A stretch of DNA of 7,972 nt from Promethearchaeota archaeon (lineage in GTDB: Archaea > Asgardarchaeota > Lokiarchaeia > Sigynarchaeales > SOKP01), in assembly GCA_014729315.1 (NCBI GenBank), contig WJKD01000077.1, positions 1-7,972 on the forward strand, given 5' to 3'. The position numbers and the translations under genes were made by a program. Positions within the stretch are counted from its first letter, which is position 1. Each line of letters starts with the position of its first letter. Shown here in pieces: positions 1 to 5,970 of this stretch. The notes below the pieces were generated by a model that saw only the letters and a program-made list of their open reading frames with translations, searched no databases and was not told the DNA's origin.

Positions 1-86
1 AACTATAGTAAATAACAAACCCAGTCATGTTGACAGGTCCTGCGGGTGTCGGAAAGGTTTCAATCTAACTATAGTAAATAACAAAC
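1..86 (-). CRISPR. Leader-proximal end of a CRISPR array (one full repeat, one spacer, one partial repeat)
   Basis: Bases 1-20 are identical to bases 67-86, the last 20 nt of a 30-nt unit at 57-86 that starts GTTTCAATC and ends AATAACAAAC. The unit separation fits a 30-nt repeat with a 36-nt spacer (21-56), a normal archaeal CRISPR geometry. On the reverse strand the repeat begins GTTTG and ends ATTGAAAC, the classic 8-nt 5' handle of type I and III crRNAs, so transcription is inferred to run leftwards. This makes 57-86 the first repeat and places the leader at higher coordinates. The array continues beyond the left edge, so its size is unknown, and only two repeat copies are visible. Subtype cannot be fixed because no cas genes are in the window. 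The nearest gene, a tandem-CARF protein on the same strand, suggests type III. Confidence 0.85.
21..56 (-). other. CRISPR spacer 1, antisense to a Walker A coding segment
   Basis: The 36-nt spacer is about 58% GC by hand count, far richer than the flanking genome. It is 12 codons long with no stop in + frame 1 and reads PVMLTGPAGVGK. This contains GPAGVGK, the P-loop (Walker A) motif of AAA+ and related NTPases, and the next residue, expected to be S or T, falls just outside. The crRNA inferred from repeat orientation is the reverse complement, so it would base-pair with the mRNA of such a gene. A virus or plasmid ATPase is the likely target; its identity cannot be told from here. Confidence 0.7.
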
Positions 87-165
87 AGGTAGTGAACTAC
101 CCACAGGAAGGGTGCTCCGGGCGTAGTGCAGATCGGGTGACCCGAGTACGCTCAGAATCATTCCC
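87..165 (-). promoter_or_regulatory. CRISPR leader, GC-rich palindromic segment
   Basis: This stretch lies directly upstream of the first repeat in array sense. Bases 87-153 are about 60% GC by hand count, against a strongly AT-rich surround. It holds two clear inverted repeats: GGTAGT-GA-ACTACC at 88-101, one base from the repeat, and TCGGGT-G-ACCCGA at 133-145, the latter enclosed by GCGTA (121-125) and TACGC (147-151). They could form RNA hairpins at the start of the pre-crRNA, or be dyad sites for Cas1-Cas2 adaptation or a CRISPR regulator. An alternative is that this segment is one or two extra foreign spacers whose end repeat has decayed: 162-191 has weak similarity to the repeat, sharing ATAGTAAA. 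Confidence 0.5.
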
Positions 166-186
166 AATTATAATAGTAAAGCATTA

Positions 187-203
187 CTTTATTAAATTTT
201 CGG
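187..203 (-). promoter_or_regulatory. Candidate CRISPR array promoter (BRE/TATA)
   Basis: On the reverse strand this reads CCGAAAATTTAATAAAG, an A-rich BRE followed by a TTTAATAA-like TATA box, close to the archaeal consensus. Initiation about 25 nt downstream would fall near 165, giving a leader RNA of roughly 80 nt before the first repeat at 86. The position and direction fit a CRISPR leader promoter. The surrounding DNA is AT-rich, so chance matches are possible. Confidence 0.45.
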
Positions 204-473
204 TTTGAAATTTTTAGCTTTTTCCGAGTATTTTTCCAAGGATAACGCGCATCAAAGTCCCATCAGCAGATTTTTCGATAAAAACATTTGAGCACCTAAG
301 CACCAACAAATCAAATTTTAAACGCAATCGTGAAATTTTAACTATAGGAACTTTTCTTTACTTCAAGGATATTACGGTAGGATCACACATCGCTCGAACT
401 TTTCGCTATAGACCAAGTTGATTCGGATAATTTCTTATAAACAAATGATTATTGAATACTATACGTAAAGTTT

Positions 474-490
474 TATTTAAATCTTTAAGG
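474..490 (-). promoter_or_regulatory. Second, distal BRE/TATA-like site upstream of the array
   Basis: The reverse strand reads CCTTAAAGATTTAAATA. The 12-mer AAGATTTAAATA occurs exactly three times in the window in this orientation (here, 5790-5801 and 6703-6714), and at 5790 and 6703 it sits well for a leftward transcript. A start near 450 would produce a transcript running into the CRISPR leader, with no poly-T stop seen on the way. The TTTAAA core is symmetric and A-rich sequence also lies on the other side, so direction is uncertain. Confidence 0.3.
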
Positions 491-727
491 TTGTTTGCGA
501 ATTTTTATCGAAGGATCAATAATGGTAAGGAAAAAAAGCACAATTCAAGAAGAATAACTTCTCTTCGAACTTTTGCACTTTGTTCTCTCAGCAGTCCAAA
601 AATCTTAGATTTAAGGGTCGAAGAGAAGACCAAGCTTTTTAGATTCTTTATGAGGATTGTTGGTATTTATTAATTGTATTAATTATTTTCTATTTTTAGA
701 AAAAATAACACGTACTTGAGATTTTTT

Positions 728-752
728 AAAAAAAAAGTCATTAATGAATTAA
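728..752 (-). terminator. Poly-T terminator of the tandem-CARF gene
   Basis: Reading leftwards from the TAA stop at 774-776, the transcript passes a small dyad (TTAATGAATTAA, 741-752) and then a run of nine T (728-736 as A on the + strand). Archaeal RNA polymerase terminates on poly-T without needing a strong hairpin. This would separate the CARF mRNA from the array downstream on the same strand. Confidence 0.5.
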
Positions 753-773
753 GAGGTTTTTAGAGCTTTTTTC

Positions 774-3047
774 TTAGGTCAATTCGTTAAATTCTCCTTC
801 AATTATTTTGTAAACTTTTTGAGCGTGAGCTTCATTTTCTGCTGTGGTTATTATTTTGAAGCGAACGCCCACTCTTGGATCAGCGTTAGATCTATGAGAG
901 CTTCCAGGAACCTTACCAGTAATAATCCATTTTTCTGAATCTTGGTCTTGAACTATTTCGTTTAGTTTTTTACCCGAGGATTGTTCCCATCCCTGATGGA
1001 TAATTTTGTCTACATAAGCAATTTTAGATAATTGTTGAAAAATCTTCTTAGTTTCGGTATCAATAAACTCCTTACCGTCTGAGACAAGTTTGTCTCGTGG
1101 CTCTTTTGAAGATTTTGGTAATTTTTTTTCATCTGATAACGTACTATAGATTCGAAATAATATATGTCCAGCTTCATTTAAAGAATAAGTATCGGTCTGT
1201 TCGCTCTTTACGATAAAGACTTCCATATTTTCTTTATCTCTATTATCCTCCCATAGCTCCGCATATTCCTGGTATTTTTTTTGAGAAATTTCTTGTTCTA
1301 ATGCAAAAATGTGATCCTTGTATTGTAAAAATCGAGGAAAATTAATGATTATGGGAAACGGTGGAAAATTAATCAAATTTTGGTGATTTTCGTGGATATA
1401 AAATATCGGCTTACCAAGGATCATTCCCAACATAGAGACGTAAGCAGTTTCAGCTTTAAAGCCTCCGGTTGCGCAGATTGCTGTTTTGCGTTTTTGTTTC
1501 ATGGTTATATCGATAATCCCGTTAACTAGATTTTTAATCCCGCTTGTTCGAAATGTGTCGTAATCATAATTAAGTGCTTTAATCTTTCGGGTTTGAAATT
1601 TTGCGTTTGGAGCGCAAAAATTATCATTACAGAACTGAGAGAGCGCTTCTCCGCATATCTCACCTACAAGTGTATCGGAAATCAAGAACACCCCGCATAC
1701 CATTTTTTCTTTTACATATTCTTGATCTATCATTTTTTGGAGCGTGTTTAATTCAGCTGAACTTCTCCTTATATCATCATTTTCATGATAGAAGTCTAAA
1801 AAGTTTCTGAGTTCCTTAATTAGATTTGGTTTCTGATTTTCTTTTTCTTTTTTAGACCAATCTTTGATTTTGTCTAAAGCATAGGGTCCAATTGGCACAT
1901 ATGTGTCAGATTCCCTTATTTTCTCTTTATATGCCTCTAAAATTCTATTTAGAGGGAAATCCTGTTCCAATATGTCTTGATTGTTTCGATAATAGTTAAG
2001 AGCTTGGGTTAATAAAGAAATTCCCGTAGTAAATATCAAATAGGTCCCTTTATTTTCAGTCTCCTTTTCGCTTTCTTCAAAAAGAGGGAATTTCGCTAAT
2101 TTCTTAAATTTTTTAATATTGTATTCTTTTTCTTTTTTAGCATCGTAAATCATTAAGAGTATCTCTCCTATAATGCTTAGCTTACACAGTTGTTTATCAA
2201 CATCCGTTCTTTTGTCAAATAACATGTCAATGAATTTTGTATCAATTTGTTCAGCCCATTCCTCCCATATATTCTCGCACGGATGGCCATTTGGCGAAGA
2301 CTTTACAATAGTAATCAAATCTCTATTTTTTTCGATAATTCTCGTATTGGGGTAAATATTTGGAATATTGGGGAGCGTAATCATATCATCAAAAAGTTGA
2401 TGATAATAATGTGCATTGACGTCATTGATTATCGCTAATAAAATGGTATAAGGAATCTGGGATTTATAACCTCCCGTTCCGATAATTTCTATATCGCAAT
2501 TTTCTTTCTTAGCTCTATTAATTTTTTCTTGTAATTCTCTGGCAAAATTTACTAATCCCCGGTCTTTCATCGACATAGCGTCAGCCTTTAGCCCTTCTAT
2601 TTTGGTGACAGATGTAGGATAGCCTCTTTCTTTTGCAAGATACAATCTAAGTACTTCAGCACAAACTTTTCCGATATAGGTATCAGTATAAAACAAATCA
2701 AAGGAAATATCGTCGGGATAATTATCTTTTTTGTTGAATTTATTGAGGGAATTAATCTCTGCACTCATCTCTCCCGCAAAGTTATCATTCTGCTTTTCTA
2801 GCAGATCGAACATTTCTTCGATAAGAGCCTCATATTTTTCTTGGTCATCTTGAAGGAGCGGTTCGAGATATCCCGCTAATCTAATTCCACTGATAAAACC
2901 ATGTTCTTGCCTAATTTCTTCCCTATAATCACTCAATACCTCGTTAAGCTTAGTTAAATTACTTATTTCCGGGTTATTACCTTGAATAAACGCAACAAGA
3001 TTAGTAAAAATTGAAGTTCCGACCGTTAGAAATATACATAGTGGCAT
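774..3047 (-). CDS. Tandem CARF-domain protein (two Cas_APE2256-like modules) with unknown C-terminal domain
   Basis: Probable sensor, and possibly degrader, of cyclic oligoadenylate made by type III CRISPR complexes; cytosolic, with no signal peptide or membrane segment. The 757 residues contain the same module twice. Module 1: first strand TVGTS (8-12), TDTYIG (121-126), GLKADAMSMKDRGLVNFA (about 152-169) and ligand-loop motif GTGGYK (190-195). Module 2: TTGIS (340-344), SDTLVG (457-462), ALNYD (491-495) and ATGGFK (526-531). Each is followed by a winged-helix-like segment, LSIIGEILLMIY (290-301) and YSLNEAGHILFRIY (621-634). This order matches the Cas_APE2256 family, which to my knowledge includes Crn1 ring nucleases such as SSO1393. 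Conserved Ser/Thr and Lys positions are retained in both halves. Residues about 655-757 form an extra domain that I cannot name (see findings). No HEPN R-x4-6-H motif was seen there. The ATG start fits the family's N-terminus, although no Shine-Dalgarno is visible. The gene is co-oriented with the array, but no cas genes are present here. Confidence 0.8.
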   Translation of the reverse strand: MPLCIFLTVGTSIFTNLVAFIQGNNPEISNLTKLNEVLSDYREEIRQEHGFISGIRLAGYLEPLLQDDQEKYEALIEEMFDLLEKQNDNFAGEMSAEINSLNKFNKKDNYPDDISFDLFYTDTYIGKVCAEVLRLYLAKERGYPTSVTKIEGLKADAMSMKDRGLVNFARELQEKINRAKKENCDIEIIGTGGYKSQIPYTILLAIINDVNAHYYHQLFDDMITLPNIPNIYPNTRIIEKNRDLITIVKSSPNGHPCENIWEEWAEQIDTKFIDMLFDKRTDVDKQLCKLSIIGEILLMIYDAKKEKEYNIKKFKKLAKFPLFEESEKETENKGTYLIFTTGISLLTQALNYYRNNQDILEQDFPLNRILEAYKEKIRESDTYVPIGPYALDKIKDWSKKEKENQKPNLIKELRNFLDFYHENDDIRRSSAELNTLQKMIDQEYVKEKMVCGVFLISDTLVGEICGEALSQFCNDNFCAPNAKFQTRKIKALNYDYDTFRTSGIKNLVNGIIDITMKQKRKTAICATGGFKAETAYVSMLGMILGKPIFYIHENHQNLINFPPFPIIINFPRFLQYKDHIFALEQEISQKKYQEYAELWEDNRDKENMEVFIVKSEQTDTYSLNEAGHILFRIYSTLSDEKKLPKSSKEPRDKLVSDGKEFIDTETKKIFQQLSKIAYVDKIIHQGWEQSSGKKLNEIVQDQDSEKWIITGKVPGSSHRSNADPRVGVRFKIITTAENEAHAQKVYKIIEGEFNELT

Positions 3048-3090
3048 AAAATCTCGTGTTTTGTTTTTTAATTTTTATGGATTTCAATTT

Positions 3091-3104
3091 TCATTTAAAC
3101 CAAG
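3091..3104 (-). promoter_or_regulatory. Candidate promoter of the tandem-CARF gene
   Basis: On the reverse strand a TATA-like GTTTAAATGA lies at 3100-3091, which would start transcription near 3070 and leave a 5' leader of about 23 nt before the ATG at 3047. The BRE side (ACTTG) is a weak match, and no ribosome binding site follows, so a nearly leaderless mRNA is plausible. Confidence 0.35.
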
Positions 3105-3230
3105 TAAATCTACTTCTCATAGAACGTCTGCCTTATCGTTTTAATCTTTTGAAAAGTACATTTTACTTTTATTAATTAAAATTAAATTACTGTGATATTT
3201 AAACTTTTTTCATAAAATCATGAGATATTA

Positions 3231-3246
3231 GAAAGCTTTATAATTT
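3231..3246 (+). promoter_or_regulatory. Candidate promoter of the TPR/GHCSN gene
   Basis: GAAAGCTTTATAATTT combines a BRE-like GAAAGC with a TTTATAAT TATA box, a good archaeal match. Initiation would be near 3270, giving an unusually long 5' leader of about 145 nt that contains the ATTCATTT tandem repeat and a strong ribosome binding site. A second TATA-like stretch, AATTTATAAAATA, follows at 3251-3263 and could be used instead. Confidence 0.45.
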
Positions 3247-3340
3247 GGGATAATTTATAAAATAGTGGAAGGATTGCGAATTTTTAATTGGTATAGTTTG
3301 GAAAGACAAGGCGGAAAGTGATTCGTTTATTTGCTAAGTC

Positions 3341-3381
3341 GTTTATTCATTTATTCATTTATTTATTCATTTAATTCGTTT
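3341..3381 (+). repeat. Short tandem repeat (TTTATTCA units) in the 5' leader
   Basis: The octamer TTTATTCA occurs three times, with an extra TTTA between the second and third copies, ending in a degenerate TTTAATTCG. A related ATTCGTTTATTTG lies just upstream at 3321-3333. The tract is within the inferred untranslated leader of the 657-aa gene, 33 to 73 bases before the ATG. It could change length by slippage and alter leader structure or spacing, or it may simply be neutral AT-rich drift. Confidence 0.7.
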
Positions 3382-3402
3382 GAGTAGTGTAATAATTCCC
3401 TA

Positions 3403-3410
3403 AAGGAGGT
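3403..3410 (+). promoter_or_regulatory. Strong Shine-Dalgarno site fixing the start of the 657-aa gene
   Basis: AAGGAGGT is a near-perfect complement of the archaeal 16S rRNA 3' end and lies three bases before ATG 3414. It favours this ATG over the in-frame ATG at 3444, which has no such site but is where related proteins' conserved region begins. Confidence 0.8.
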
Positions 3411-3413
3411 AAA

Positions 3414-5387
3414 ATGGCAGCCCAATATATTAAAAAGGTTTTTATGGTCAATAAATATTTAACCTTAAAGCTAGTAGGAGGTACGACTCAAATTTATGTC
3501 AATGACATGAAATTTATGCAATGTAAGTTCCTCCTTCTCACAAATCCTCACAAGGATAAGCGATTAGAGTTGATAGAATCCATAGACGAGGCAGCTGAGG
3601 TCTTGAACAAAGGATTAGAATTACAACTTACTCCAAAACGACTTGGATTATCTAAGGAACAAGAATTTTGGGGCCATTGTTCTAATTTGCAGTCGTGGGC
3701 CGAGTATAATTACGATACAAGACTTCTCCACAGTAATCTTTCTTTTCCGTTATTAAAGGCACTCGATCAGGCGGGAGATCCCAAGGCAAGGAAGGTGTTT
3801 AAGGAAGAGATCGCCCTCAGGTTTTTGAGTAACTATTATCCGGTTTCGCAATTTTTAGCGAACGAGGGGTATCTTTTTTTTTTGAATAGAACGGAATTAT
3901 TAACGCTTTACGAGCAATATAAGCTCGTGGTAAAAGGAGAAAAGACAGAACCTAATAAAGCCAGGAAGATTGACTTGTGGTATGCATTTGCTGCGTATTT
4001 CCTTCAGAAATTCATGTATCTCGACGCACTAACCGTGCTTGAAGAATCAATGGAAACTTATCCCAACGATGAGAAAATATGGAAAATGTTTGAAAAGGTC
4101 GTAAAAAACTTACATAAATCCGATGGTCCATATTTTCCGTCTTATCTATCGCTTGCCGAGATTAATCCCGATAATATTTCATTCTGGAAAGGGCTTGGCT
4201 ATTATTATTTCTTTAAAAAGGAATACAAAAGGTCAGTACGAGCGTTTGAAAAGGTATCGACTTTTGAAAACCATTCGGTTTGTTGTAGACTTTTCTTAAT
4301 TGAAAGTTATCTTAGATCGGGAAATATCGAAAAATCCATTATTCATAGTAAAAAATTAATTTCAGAATATCCCAATAAAATATCCTATAAGATAAAATTA
4401 GCGATGGTGTATCTTCAAACAACGTTTCCAAAAATAACTTTTTTGGAGATTTCCAAAAACTCTATTGTTCCTACACATCTTAATAGCACGAAAAGAACGC
4501 AAAAATCGAAAATAGAATACCGAAAATACCTTTCTAAAGCAATAGAGAAATTTGAAAAGCTTTCCAAAAGATTTCCAAGGAATTTAGGAATTCGGAGCCT
4601 GCTTACACATCTCTATATCTATACTCACGACATCTCTAATATCATAAAAAGTTTATTAATTATAATTGACGATTATCCGAAGGAGAAATCAAAAGAACGA
4701 GATTTTTGGGGTTTCTTTTTTACTTCAATAAAACCTCGCAAAGCAATTTCTATATGCAAGACGATAATTAGGTATCGTCCAGAAGAAGAATTTTTATGGT
4801 CTTTTCTTGTAAACTTATACTTAATTATAGACCAAGTGAAAAAATCAATAGAAACTTGTCAGCGGGCGCTTTCGATCCATCCCAAAGCGAACCACCTTTT
4901 TGAATTACTCGGCGAGCTTTATATATACGGCAAACAATACCATAAAGCACGGAAAATTCTTGAAAAAATTGTGGAAAAAACACCCAAAAAGATTGATGTA
5001 CTTAACAAACTTTCTGAGATATACATTAAGTTAAGTTTCTTCAAAAATGCATTTATTGTTCTCAATCAAGCGTTAAAATTTGAATCCAGAAAAAATTTGA
5101 CCTGGCAAAACCTAGGAAGCTTATATTACAAACAAAAGCAATATAAAAAAGCAGCGAGAAGATTTAAAAAATCGCTTAAGATATTTAATGGATCATCTCT
5201 ATGTTATTACTACCTGGCTAAAACCTACGTTAACTTAGACCGTTTAGAAGACGCTTTACAAGCAATAACTACATGTATTTTGATATCACCTCAATTTGAA
5301 AAATTTAGAAAAACAAGAAAAAAGATCGTGAAAATATTAAACAAGCAACCCACAACATTTAATAAGAGGATTTCGAGAGTCGCATAA
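3414..5387 (+). CDS. Asgard GHCSN-module protein with TPR-like repeats
   Basis: The function is not known. Residues 12-165 form a module shared with the 370-aa protein at the right end of the window: NKYLTLKL (13-20), IESIDEAAEV (54-63), EFWGHCSN (84-91), WAEYNYDT (95-102), LLHSNLSFPLLK (104-115), GDPKARKVFKEEIA (121-134). I recognise this as an Asgard-lineage family module that is usually fused to repeat domains; its biochemical role is undescribed as far as I know. Residues about 185-625 are a helical solenoid of TPR-like units with recurrent Trp/Leu-Gly-Tyr-Tyr helices and closing prolines, for example 254-287, 488-522, 523-556 and 563-596 (NLGSLYYKQKQYKKAARRFK is a clear TPR). Such solenoids bind partner proteins, so a cytosolic scaffold or adaptor is the best guess. 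The protein is Lys-rich, with no signal peptide or transmembrane helix. The Shine-Dalgarno sets the start. It diverges from the CARF gene, with no evidence of a functional link. Confidence 0.8.
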   Translation: MAAQYIKKVFMVNKYLTLKLVGGTTQIYVNDMKFMQCKFLLLTNPHKDKRLELIESIDEAAEVLNKGLELQLTPKRLGLSKEQEFWGHCSNLQSWAEYNYDTRLLHSNLSFPLLKALDQAGDPKARKVFKEEIALRFLSNYYPVSQFLANEGYLFFLNRTELLTLYEQYKLVVKGEKTEPNKARKIDLWYAFAAYFLQKFMYLDALTVLEESMETYPNDEKIWKMFEKVVKNLHKSDGPYFPSYLSLAEINPDNISFWKGLGYYYFFKKEYKRSVRAFEKVSTFENHSVCCRLFLIESYLRSGNIEKSIIHSKKLISEYPNKISYKIKLAMVYLQTTFPKITFLEISKNSIVPTHLNSTKRTQKSKIEYRKYLSKAIEKFEKLSKRFPRNLGIRSLLTHLYIYTHDISNIIKSLLIIIDDYPKEKSKERDFWGFFFTSIKPRKAISICKTIIRYRPEEEFLWSFLVNLYLIIDQVKKSIETCQRALSIHPKANHLFELLGELYIYGKQYHKARKILEKIVEKTPKKIDVLNKLSEIYIKLSFFKNAFIVLNQALKFESRKNLTWQNLGSLYYKQKQYKKAARRFKKSLKIFNGSSLCYYYLAKTYVNLDRLEDALQAITTCILISPQFEKFRKTRKKIVKILNKQPTTFNKRISRVA

Positions 5388-5401
5388 ATAATCAAGAAAT
5401 T

Positions 5402-5438
5402 AAAAAAAAATAGGATGGTATCGTTGTATGCCGACGAT
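5402..5438 (-). terminator. Hairpin plus T9 terminator of the 97-aa gene
   Basis: Immediately past the TAA stop (5439-5441, reverse strand) comes a dyad, ATCGT ... ACGAT (5-bp stem, 5420-5424 with 5434-5438). It is followed by a run of nine T (5402-5410 as A on the + strand). Placement directly after the stop codon supports the 97-aa frame as a real transcription unit. Confidence 0.6.
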
Positions 5439-5732
5439 TTATCGTAAGAACAATAGAAAATAATCGTCCATCCCAAATTCTTTACCAGGCTTAATGCAGA
5501 AGTCTCCATATCTCGTCTTTAGGTCAATTAGGTCTTGAAAATCTTCGACTTCTACGGTCCAAAAATCGCCAATCCCAACTGATCCGTCAATAATATCTCG
5601 AAATTGAAGCCTAACTAAAACTGCTTCCGGTATCGGTCTTTCAGCCTCAAACATACGGCCCATTTTATAGGTTATTAACCTCATGTATTTCAAAATTCGA
5701 ATGCGATCGCGTAACCCCGAAAATTTGATCAA
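5439..5732 (-). CDS. Small hypothetical protein (97 aa)
   Basis: I do not recognise a family. The frame is believed to be a gene because it has a BRE/TATA match about 60 bases upstream of the start, a hairpin plus T9 right after the stop, and a balanced, protein-like composition. The sequence suggests a basic N-terminal helix (residues 1-30, many Arg/Lys) followed by a mixed alpha/beta region with acidic patches: VLVRLQFRDIIDG (38-50), FWTVEVEDFQDLIDLKTRYG (57-76). There are no membrane segments and no cysteine pairs. The start is uncertain: TTG at 5732 gives 97 residues, ATG at 5684 gives 81, and neither has a Shine-Dalgarno. It is divergent from the NYN nuclease with a shared regulatory region of about 240 bases, so a partner or regulator of that nuclease is possible, but this is inference from position only. 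Confidence 0.55.
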   Translation of the reverse strand: MIKFSGLRDRIRILKYMRLITYKMGRMFEAERPIPEAVLVRLQFRDIIDGSVGIGDFWTVEVEDFQDLIDLKTRYGDFCIKPGKEFGMDDYFLLFLR

Positions 5733-5789
5733 ATCAAAGAAAATCTTTGGTGTGATTTACGATGACAAGATTAATTATTTCAAAAGGAT

Positions 5790-5805
5790 TATTTAAATCT
5801 TACGA
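5790..5805 (-). promoter_or_regulatory. Promoter of the 97-aa gene
   Basis: The reverse strand contains AAGATTTAAATA (5801-5790), the same 12-mer found upstream of the candidate small RNA and distal to the CRISPR leader. Initiation would be near 5767, about 35 nt before the TTG start. The BRE side is moderately A-rich (CGTAAG). Confidence 0.5.
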
Positions 5806-5811
5806 TTTCTA

Positions 5812-5830
5812 GGAAATCCCATCGATTTCC
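5812..5830. promoter_or_regulatory. Inverted repeat, possible operator between divergent genes
   Basis: GGAAATC-CCATC-GATTTCC is a perfect 7-bp inverted repeat with a 5-bp centre. It lies just upstream of the BRE of the leftward promoter (5790-5805) and about 55 bases before the rightward TATA box (5889). This is the place expected for a dimeric regulator acting on both the 97-aa gene and the NYN gene. The binding protein is unknown. Confidence 0.4.
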
Positions 5831-5880
5831 CATTAGCGGATTTTGATAGTCTTCTCAAACACGAAACTCGGGGAGATTTT

Positions 5881-5897
5881 TAAAGCTTTTTATAATT
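5881..5897 (+). promoter_or_regulatory. Promoter of the NYN nuclease gene
   Basis: TAAAGCTTTTTATAATT resembles the candidate promoter of the 657-aa gene (GAAAGCTTTATAATTT): an A-rich BRE-like AAAGC followed by a TTATAAT TATA box. Initiation would be near 5920, leaving about 50 nt of leader that carries a nested hairpin. The ATG has no Shine-Dalgarno. Confidence 0.45.
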
Positions 5898-5920
5898 CAA
5901 AAACCAAATAATTATTATTG

Positions 5921-5947
5921 GGTTAAGACTTCGGTTCGAATTTAACC
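5921..5947 (+). promoter_or_regulatory. Nested hairpin in the 5' leader of the NYN gene
   Basis: GGTTAA (5921-5926) pairs with TTAACC (5942-5947), and inside it TTCG (5930-5933) pairs with CGAA (5937-5940). If transcription starts near 5920 this structure forms the very 5' end of the mRNA, about 24 nt before the ATG. It could protect the end or be a site for feedback cleavage or control; neither is shown. Confidence 0.4.
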
Positions 5948-5970
5948 AATCTCCTATTTTATAGAAAACG

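Larger units (their letters stand above)
87..773. other. Non-coding region between CRISPR array and tandem-CARF gene
   Basis: About 690 bases without a convincing gene. The left end is the GC-rich leader, and the rest is AT-rich with no tRNA or rRNA pattern that I can see. A possible 73-codon frame at 452-673 on the + strand begins with TTG, has no ribosome binding site and a biased, low-complexity composition, and I do not accept it. A second BRE/TATA-like site lies at 474-490. Bases 204-450 hold nothing I recognise. The right end carries the terminator of the CARF gene. Confidence 0.6.

Noticed and set aside
1..86. Simple pair of direct repeats, such as target duplication of a mobile element
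   Set aside because: The 30-nt repeat/36-nt spacer geometry, ATTGAAAC handle and a foreign-looking spacer fit CRISPR much better, and no transposase or terminal inverted repeats are present.
452..673. 73-codon frame on the + strand in the leader-CARF gap
   Set aside because: TTG start, no ribosome site, low-complexity basic composition and no family resemblance; most likely chance in AT-rich DNA.
774..1085. HEPN ribonuclease domain at the end of the tandem-CARF protein
   Set aside because: No R-x4-6-H motif is present in the last 110 residues, and the predicted strands do not fit an all-helical HEPN fold.
5291..5509. 72-codon reverse frame overlapping the end of the 657-aa gene
   Set aside because: It lies across the 3' end of a strong gene and the poly-A tract, and overlaps the better supported 97-aa frame.
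5928..5947. GGTTCGAAT stretch resembling a tRNA T-arm
   Set aside because: The bases around it do not form the 5-bp T stem, and there is no acceptor, D or anticodon arm at tRNA distances.
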